Origin: an uncultured Dermabacteraceae bacterium
GTDB lineage: Bacteria; Actinomycetota; Actinomycetes; Actinomycetales; Dermabacteraceae
Length of the DNA stretch: 19,480 nucleotides
Assembly: GCA_943913905.1 (NCBI GenBank)
Contig: CALTZZ010000032.1
Span: 1 to 19,480 of the forward strand
Direction of reading: 5' to 3'
The notes beneath the pieces were generated by a model. It was not told the origin of the DNA, ran no database searches, and worked only from the letters and a program-made list of their open reading frames with translations. Both the position numbers and the translations under genes were made by a program. The first letter of the stretch is position 1. Each line of letters starts with the position of its first letter. Below, in pieces: positions 14,878-19,480 of the stretch.

Positions 14878-15773
14878 GCGAAAACTACGTGCGCGGCGAG
14901 CCCCGCGAACAGGAGCAATGACGCTACGAGTTCGAGCTTCCCGGTCATGCCAAGCACGGGGATCAAGTCACGCCCCTGTGCGCGCTGCACTACGACCCGC
15001 TGAATGGGGGCCGTACACATCGGCAGAGCCACGAACGCGATAGCCGCGAGGGGAGCGGTGAGGACCACCGGGAGAAGAAGCACAAACGGTACAAGCAGCG
15101 TGCCGGCAAACAGAAGCCGGGTACCCGAATCGCCGAGCCTCACCGCAAGAGTCTTCTTGCCCGCGACTGTATCGGTCGGGATATCGCGCAGGTTATTCGT
15201 GAGCATGACGGCGCACGCCCACAATCCAACGGCGCTTGCGGTCAACACATCGAGCCACGACGTGCGTCCACTGATGAGATAGCTGGTTCCCATCACGGCG
15301 ACCAGCCCGAAGAAGATGAACACCATGACTTCGCCGAGGCCCAGGTAGCCGTACGGTTTCTTCCCGCCCGTGTAGAACCAGGCTGCGAGGATGCTCAGCA
15401 CCCCCACGATCACCATCCACCAGGCACCGGCCAGGGCGACGAGGACGAGGCCCGCAATCCCGCCTACGCCAAAGCTCAGGAACGCGGCACGCTTCACCGT
15501 GGCTGCGGGAGCGGCTCCAGAACCAGTGAGGCGGAACGGACCCACACGGTCGTCGTCTGTTCCTTTGATGCCGTCGGAATAGTCGTTCGCATAGTTGACG
15601 CCCACCTGCAGTGCGAGTGCGAGAATCAGCGCCAGGACTGCTCGGGGCACAGTCACCGCGGGCATGAACCCGCCGTGAAGCATCGAGAGCCCGGTTCCGG
15701 CCGCCACGGGGGCAATGGCCGCGGGCAGTGTGCGTGGGCGGGCGCCTTCCACCCACTGGGAGACGGTCGCCAT
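14874..15773 (-). CDS. menA: 1,4-dihydroxy-2-naphthoate polyprenyltransferase MenA
   Basis: Membrane-bound UbiA-family prenyltransferase that joins 1,4-dihydroxy-2-naphthoate to a polyprenyl diphosphate, giving demethylmenaquinone. The 299-residue protein has the two Mg-diphosphate motifs: NDYSD at residues 63-67 (with GIKGTDDDRVGPFRLTGSG after it) and NNLRDIPTD at 193-201 followed by GKKTLAVRLG. The opening WVEGARPRTLPAAIAPVAAG is typical of MenA. Eight or nine membrane spans are expected. Its ATG overlaps the menE TAA by one base (TAATG on the minus strand), so it is translated as the last gene of menB-menE-menA. Confidence 0.95.
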   Translation of the reverse strand: MATVSQWVEGARPRTLPAAIAPVAAGTGLSMLHGGFMPAVTVPRAVLALILALALQVGVNYANDYSDGIKGTDDDRVGPFRLTGSGAAPAATVKRAAFLSFGVGGIAGLVLVALAGAWWMVIVGVLSILAAWFYTGGKKPYGYLGLGEVMVFIFFGLVAVMGTSYLISGRTSWLDVLTASAVGLWACAVMLTNNLRDIPTDTVAGKKTLAVRLGDSGTRLLFAGTLLVPFVLLLPVVLTAPLAAIAFVALPMCTAPIQRVVVQRAQGRDLIPVLGMTGKLELVASLLLFAGLAAHVVFA

Positions 15774-17308
15774 TAGCGTTCGCCTCCGTCGGCGTCGGCG
15801 TCGGCGGAAGTGTCATCATCGTCGTCGGCGAAGGTCGCGGTCCGCTTCGCGGCATCAAACTCCGCGATAGCGTTGATCGCCTCGCGCGCCAGTTCGGCAC
15901 CTGCCTTCCGGTCCACCTTGCCCGAGGGCAAAAGCGGCAACTCGCCGACGGTCAGCACGCGGCGCGGAATCATGGACCGCTCCAGGCCGGCCGCCGTGAT
16001 CGCCGTCGCCACGGTCAGGCTCGTGGAAAGGTCCGCACGCCATGTGTGCGTGGGTCGCGCCCCCTGCACCTTTGGAACAATCAGGCCGACGGCTTCTTCG
16101 CCCCATTCGTCTGACGGCACTCCCACCACGAGCACCCCGCCGTACTCGCCGGTGTCTGCGAGTACGGCTTCGATGGCTTGAGGAACGATCTTCTTGCCGC
16201 CGGAATTGATGACGTCATCGGCCCGCCCCAAAATCCGAACTCGCGTGTCTCCCGTAGCCGGATCCGCGGAAAGCTGCGCCAGGTCTGAGGTGAGGAAGAG
16301 CCGCGTGGTCGCGAACTCGGGCATGCGGAAGAACTGCCGCCGCGTTGCTTCGTCGTTGCCGGTGATATTGATGAAGGCGCCCGTGGAATAGAGGTAGCCG
16401 AGGGCGAGGCTTGGCGTCGTGATCATGAGGCGCCCCTCGTCGCTAATCTTCAACTCGGTGCCGCGCAGTCCAACGCCGTCGTACACGCAGCCGCCCGCCG
16501 TCTCGCTCGAGCCATACGTGGTGACGATGCGCGCGCCCAGCCCCCGCGCTCGTTTGAGCAGGCTCTGGGAGATGGCAGCGCCGCCCACGAGGATGGCGGA
16601 AAAGCGCCGCAGGTCATCGGCTACGGCTGAATCCGTGTCCGCAGCGTTCACGAGACGCTCCAGTTGCGTGGGCACGAGTGACGTAAACAGGGGAAGGTCG
16701 GGTACCCCACCGGGCCGCGCGTCCCAAGCATCGAATTGGTCGCGGAGAGTGCTCGCACCGAAGGAATGCGACAAGTCGGGGACGGGGCCCAGAGTTCCGG
16801 GCAGGCCGTCGTAGTCATCGACTCCCAGAAGCTGGGCGGCAAGCGCCGCCCGCGCGACCACCTGAATACCCGCAATATGCGTGGGCGGAAGCAGCGGCAG
16901 CCATGCACCGTGGCCCTCAAGGTAGTGGGCACTCGCGTGAATCGACGCCTTCACGCTCTGCAGCGAATGGGCGACAGACTTCGGTGCCCCGGTTGACCCC
17001 GACGTCGGAAGGACCAGGGCAATGTCCTGCGGTTCCGGATCCGGGACCGCCGTGTTCGCGAGCGCACACGTGCACCCCGCACATGGGCCGTTCTCCTCGC
17101 TCGAGTTTGCAGTGGGTGCATCGTTCGCGTCGCATCCGTCGGCCCCGGGGCGGGCGAGCGGTCCGATCAGCGTGGGCCGCGCGAATGGGCCGAGCCATAG
17201 GCGCGCCTCGCCGCGCATCATTCGCGTGATGGCGTCGGCGTGCTCGCGGAAAGACGCGGGGGAGGAATCGAAAGTGCTCGGTTCGAGCCAGGGGGTCTCG
17301 GAGTTCAC
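15773..17308 (-). CDS. menE: o-Succinylbenzoate-CoA ligase MenE
   Basis: Adenylate-forming ligase that activates o-succinylbenzoate to its CoA thioester, the substrate of MenB. The ATP loop TSGSTGAPKS is at about residues 102-111, TYGSSETAGG forms the A5-type motif, RILGRADDVINSGGKKI the A7-A8 hinge, and LLPSGKVDRKA carries the C-terminal catalytic Lys. GTG 17308 gives 511 residues; TTG 17323 is an alternative, and an open extension to 17407 would run into menB. Two oddities: a Cys- and Asn-rich insert at about 56-93 (with PCAGCTC) just before the ATP loop, and a run-on acidic C-terminus (ADDDDDTSADADADGG). It lies 40 bases after menB and overlaps menA by one base. Confidence 0.92.
   Translation of the reverse strand: MNSETPWLEPSTFDSSPASFREHADAITRMMRGEARLWLGPFARPTLIGPLARPGADGCDANDAPTANSSEENGPCAGCTCALANTAVPDPEPQDIALVLPTSGSTGAPKSVAHSLQSVKASIHASAHYLEGHGAWLPLLPPTHIAGIQVVARAALAAQLLGVDDYDGLPGTLGPVPDLSHSFGASTLRDQFDAWDARPGGVPDLPLFTSLVPTQLERLVNAADTDSAVADDLRRFSAILVGGAAISQSLLKRARGLGARIVTTYGSSETAGGCVYDGVGLRGTELKISDEGRLMITTPSLALGYLYSTGAFINITGNDEATRRQFFRMPEFATTRLFLTSDLAQLSADPATGDTRVRILGRADDVINSGGKKIVPQAIEAVLADTGEYGGVLVVGVPSDEWGEEAVGLIVPKVQGARPTHTWRADLSTSLTVATAITAAGLERSMIPRRVLTVGELPLLPSGKVDRKAGAELAREAINAIAEFDAAKRTATFADDDDDTSADADADGGER
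15783..15824. repeat. GTCGGC hexamer and GTC/ATC triplet repeats in the menE 3' end
   Basis: Three to four tandem GTCGGC-type units followed shortly by a run of TCATCATCGTCGTCG encode the Asp/Ala-rich tail of MenE. In-frame, so copy-number change would alter tail length without breaking the gene. Confidence 0.6.
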
Positions 17309-17348
17309 GATGTCGGCATACAACCTTGCTGCTTGGTGGCGGTGAAAA

Positions 17349-18314
17349 TTATCCCTGCGGGTGGGGGAACTGCGACCAGTCAGGATCGCGCTTGCCCAGG
17401 AAGGCATCGCGGCCCTCCACGGCTTCGTCGGTCATGTACGCGAGGCGCGTCGCTTCACCCGCGAAAACCTGCTGTCCCATGAGCCCGTCGTCGGCGAGGT
17501 TGAACGCGAACTTGAGCATGCGGATCGCCTGCGGCGACTTCGTGGCAATGACCTGAGCCATGCGCAGTGCCTCATTTTCGATCTCGGCATGATCCACAAC
17601 GCGGTTCACGGCGCCCCACTCGTACGCGTCCTGAGCGGAGTACTCCTCGGCAAGGAAGAAAATCTCGCGAGCCCGCTTCTGGCCCACTTGCTTGGCCAAA
17701 TAAGCGGAACCGTAGCCGCCATCGAAGCTGCCCACGTTCGTATCCGTCTGCTTGAAGCGGGCATGCTCGCGGCTCGCGATCGACAGATCGGCAACAACGT
17801 GCAGGGAATGACCGCCGCCCGCGGCCCAGCCGTTGACGGCGGCGATCACCACTTTGCCCATCGTGCGCATAAGCCGCTGCACCTCCAGGATGTGGAGACG
17901 CCCGGCGCTTCCTGCGTGCACGGTCTCGGCGGTATCGCCGTCGGCATACTGGTAGCCGCTGCGGCCGCGAATGCGCTGGTCACCACCCGAACAGAACGAC
18001 CACACGCCATCCTTGGGTGCCGGCCCATTGCCCGTGAGGATAATGACGCCCACGCTCGGATCAAGCCGCGCGTGATCACACGCTCGGTACAACTCGTCGA
18101 CCGTATGGGGGCGGAACGCGTTGCGCACCTCCGGCCGGTCAAACGCAATGCGGACTGCGTTCAGGTCTTCGACATCGTTTCCGTCGCGGCGCACCGCACG
18201 GTGGTACGTGATGTCTGTAAACGCAGGGCCGCCCAGCTCAGCTTCCGGAATATCCCGCCAGCGTTGCGGGTCGAAAGTATCGGACACGGGCCGGGGCAGG
18301 GGAGCGGAAATCAT
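17349..18314 (-). CDS. menB: 1,4-dihydroxy-2-naphthoyl-CoA synthase MenB
   Basis: Crotonase-fold enzyme that cyclises o-succinylbenzoyl-CoA to 1,4-dihydroxy-2-naphthoyl-CoA. At 321 residues, features are FCSGGDQRIRGRSGYQY (108-123), the oxyanion segment AAVNGWAAGGGHSLH (158-172), QTDTNVGSFDGGYGSAY (189-205) and the conserved C-terminal FLGKRDPDWSQFP. The residue after QT (D191) is Asp; family knowledge holds that type II MenB proteins use this Asp where type I proteins have Gly and need bicarbonate, so this one should be bicarbonate-independent. First gene of the menB-menE-menA run. The ATG has a TATCCT hexamer 7 bases upstream, and no Shine-Dalgarno sequence. Confidence 0.96.
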   Translation of the reverse strand: MISAPLPRPVSDTFDPQRWRDIPEAELGGPAFTDITYHRAVRRDGNDVEDLNAVRIAFDRPEVRNAFRPHTVDELYRACDHARLDPSVGVIILTGNGPAPKDGVWSFCSGGDQRIRGRSGYQYADGDTAETVHAGSAGRLHILEVQRLMRTMGKVVIAAVNGWAAGGGHSLHVVADLSIASREHARFKQTDTNVGSFDGGYGSAYLAKQVGQKRAREIFFLAEEYSAQDAYEWGAVNRVVDHAEIENEALRMAQVIATKSPQAIRMLKFAFNLADDGLMGQQVFAGEATRLAYMTDEAVEGRDAFLGKRDPDWSQFPHPQG

Positions 18315-18321
18315 GGTTAAC

Positions 18322-18338
18322 AGGATAGGCGTCTATCC
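18322..18338 (-). promoter_or_regulatory. menB -10 hexamer inside a 16-bp palindrome
   Basis: On the minus strand TATCCT (18327-18322) precedes the menB ATG by 7 bases. It overlaps the perfect inverted repeat GGATAG-GCGT-CTATCC (18323-18338). A regulator bound there would block the promoter of the whole menB-menE-menA run. Regulator unknown; inferred from symmetry and position. Confidence 0.45.
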
Positions 18339-18371
18339 CGGGCCCGGAGCTATTCGGCACGAGGCGATCAG

Positions 18372-18707
18372 TCACAGCTCAGCGGTGCGTTTCTGCCAGG
18401 CAGCCTCGAGGTCGGTGAGGTTCGCGCGATGCTTCCGAAGGTTAATGCCGCGCTCGTTCGTGGCCAGGCTGAGCCCCTCCGCCTCCCAGCGCGGTCGCGC
18501 TCGCGGTAGGAGGGCCGACGGCAGCTCCCCTTTCGCATTCGTGACACGCCACCACGCCACGCCGGAACCAAATGTGGCCATGATGCGGCCCACGACGCGC
18601 GGTCCGGTGCCCACAATGCCCGCGATATCGCCGTAGCTCACGGCCTCGCCGCTCGGGATACATTCCACGCAGCGGAGCACGAGTTCGGCGCGAAGATCAG
18701 AATCCAT
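18372..18707 (-). CDS. Alkyltransferase-like (ATL) DNA repair protein, MGMT family
   Basis: A 111-residue protein with only the DNA-binding domain of O6-alkylguanine-DNA alkyltransferases. CIPSGEAVSYGDIAGIVGTGPRVVGR carries the helix-turn-helix and the arginine that intercalates in place of the flipped base. At the position of the PCHR active site the sequence is AWWRVTNAKGELP (51-63), so the methyl-accepting Cys is replaced by Trp (W52). Family knowledge: ATL proteins bind alkylated guanines without repairing them and hand the lesion to nucleotide excision repair. Length fits the ATL group. It is divergent from menC with 25 bp between starts; a TAGGCT hexamer lies 9 bases upstream. Confidence 0.9.
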   Translation of the reverse strand: MDSDLRAELVLRCVECIPSGEAVSYGDIAGIVGTGPRVVGRIMATFGSGVAWWRVTNAKGELPSALLPRARPRWEAEGLSLATNERGINLRKHRANLTDLEAAWQKRTAEL

Positions 18708-18716
18708 GATGTCGCG

Positions 18717-18726
18717 AGCCTACCCT
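18717..18726. promoter_or_regulatory. Overlapping divergent -10 hexamers for ATL gene and menC
   Basis: TACCCT (18721-18726, plus) is six bases before the menC ATG at 18733, and TAGGCT (18722-18717, minus) is nine bases before the ATL ATG at 18707. They share the TA at 18721-18722, so polymerase cannot occupy both at once. Inferred from motif and spacing only. Confidence 0.45.
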
Positions 18727-18732
18727 GGAGGT

Positions 18733-19480
18733 ATGCCTGAACGTCCCTCCGCTTTCACCCGCCGTGCTCCCGAGATTGATCGGATCGAGGTGGTGAGCAT
18801 TCCTCTCACCACGCGTTTTCGAGGTATCGAGACGCGCGAAGCCCTTCTCATGCGCGGTCCCGCGGGATGGGCGGAGTTCTCGCCGTTTCTCGAGTATGAG
18901 CCGGCTGAGGCGTCGGCCTGGCTTCGCGCCGCGATCGAAGCCGCAACCGCACCGTTCCCCGAGCCGAAACGCACAACCGTCCCGATCAACGCGACTGTTC
19001 CCGTAGTGTCGCCTGAACGCGCGCACCAGATCGCGCTCTCGTTCGGGGCGCACACGGCGAAGGTGAAGGTTGCCGACGCTCGTTCCACTCACGAGCAGGA
19101 CCAGGCCCGAATCGAAGCGGTGCGTGACGCGCTCGGTCCCCGCGCCAACATCAGGATCGATGCGAACACCGCCTGGAGTGTGGATGAGGCCGTGCGGAAG
19201 ATCCGCGATCTCGATCGCGCGGCTGGCGGGCTCGAATACGTGGAACAGCCCTGCCTCACGGTTCCCGAATTGGCGCGGGTGCGTGCGCGCGTCAGTGTGC
19301 GGGTCGCGGCAGACGAATCCGTGCGTCGAGCCGAGGACCCGCTTGCTGTGGCCCGTGCAGCTGCGGCCGACGTGCTCGTGATGAAGGTTCAGCCCCTCGG
19401 TGGGATTCGCGCTGCCCTGGAACTCGCCGATGCCGCGGGGCTCCCGGTGGTGGTGTCGAGCGCGCTCGACACCTCTGTGG
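18733..19480 (+). CDS. menC: o-Succinylbenzoate synthase MenC (3' end outside window)
   Basis: Enolase-superfamily enzyme that dehydrates SHCHC to o-succinylbenzoate, the substrate of MenE. The frame is open to the window edge, with 249 residues visible of an expected 320 or so. Catalytic residues are in place: the Lys pair in HTAKVKVADAR, metal ligands in IRIDANTAW, EYVEQP and VAADESV, and the second-side Lys in VLVMKVQPLGG, followed by VVVSSALDTSV. The N-terminal capping domain is short, as usual in actinobacterial MenC. ATG 18733 is chosen for the TACCCT promoter six bases before it; a GGAGG ends only one base before this ATG, too close to work as a normal Shine-Dalgarno sequence. ATG 18709 would add eight residues but abuts the ATL start. 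Confidence 0.93.
   Translation, partial: MPERPSAFTRRAPEIDRIEVVSIPLTTRFRGIETREALLMRGPAGWAEFSPFLEYEPAEASAWLRAAIEAATAPFPEPKRTTVPINATVPVVSPERAHQIALSFGAHTAKVKVADARSTHEQDQARIEAVRDALGPRANIRIDANTAWSVDEAVRKIRDLDRAAGGLEYVEQPCLTVPELARVRARVSVRVAADESVRRAEDPLAVARAAAADVLVMKVQPLGGIRAALELADAAGLPVVVSSALDTSV

Noticed and set aside
17309..17407. N-terminal extension of menE back to 17407
   Set aside because: Runs into the menB coding region and adds residues unlike MenE; GTG 17308 or TTG 17323 fits better.
17361..18320. 319-codon plus-strand frame covering menB
   Set aside because: Antisense shadow of menB, whose family signature is unmistakable.
1..19480. CRISPR arrays, insertion sequences, tRNA/rRNA genes and attachment sites
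   Set aside because: No regularly spaced repeats, no transposase or integrase frame, no cloverleaf or rRNA-like stretch seen on reading both strands.

Overview
The window is a high-GC (about 60-65% by eye), densely coded chromosomal segment of an actinobacterium, most likely from Micrococcales or a close relative. Four things point there: a 32-residue bS22-type ribosomal protein (AURKAIP1/COX24 family) of the form found in mycobacteria and other Actinomycetota, DUF4229 and YfjP-like GTPase genes, a System II (ResB/CcsB) cytochrome c maturation operon preceded by a histidine phosphatase, and a full menaquinone gene set. Gene content and order recall Dermabacteraceae-type genomes, but I cannot confirm a genus. 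I see no insertion sequence, prophage, CRISPR array, tRNA or rRNA. Almost everything is core or conserved-hypothetical material.

Layout. 1-857 (+): proC, whose start codon appears to be cut by the window edge. 897-2991 (-): ktrB-ktrA K+ uptake pair, convergent with proC. 3041-6483 (+): two membrane-anchored GTPases overlapping by ATGA, divergent from ktrB. 6543-6818: the small bS22 ribosomal protein gene with its own promoter, a structured leader and a strong bidirectional terminator. 6873-7772 (-): a thin-disulfide (glutaredoxin-like) protein and a YceI protein; a MarR regulator (8061-8585, +) is divergent from yceI across a 288-bp regulatory interval. 8693-13294 (+): histidine phosphatase, TlpA/ResA-like thioredoxin lipoprotein, CcdA, ResB, CcsB, a tightly coupled cytochrome c maturation operon. 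13351-14145 (+): fructosamine-kinase-family protein. 14184-14549 (-) and 14587-14877 (+): two small membrane proteins (PLDc_N and DUF4229) transcribed divergently. 14874-18314 (-): menB-menE-menA. 18372-18707 (-): an alkyltransferase-like (ATL) DNA repair protein. 18733-19480 (+): menC, cut by the window end.

How they fit together. Cytochrome c maturation and menaquinone synthesis both serve the respiratory chain: TlpA and CcdA keep apocytochrome cysteines reduced, ResB/CcsB deliver and attach heme, and MenC, MenE, MenB and MenA take OSB formation through to the prenylated quinone precursor. Genes for MenF/D/H and MenG are not in this window.

The signal I find most worth checking is not a single gene but a start-site pattern. 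Six starts in the window (3041, 7196, 14549, 14587, 18314, 18733) have a TAnnnT hexamer ending 6-7 bases before ATG, as expected of leaderless transcripts, and two of the divergent pairs have back-to-back promoters packed into 37 and 25 bp. The paired GTPases are the best candidates for an under-described cellular system.
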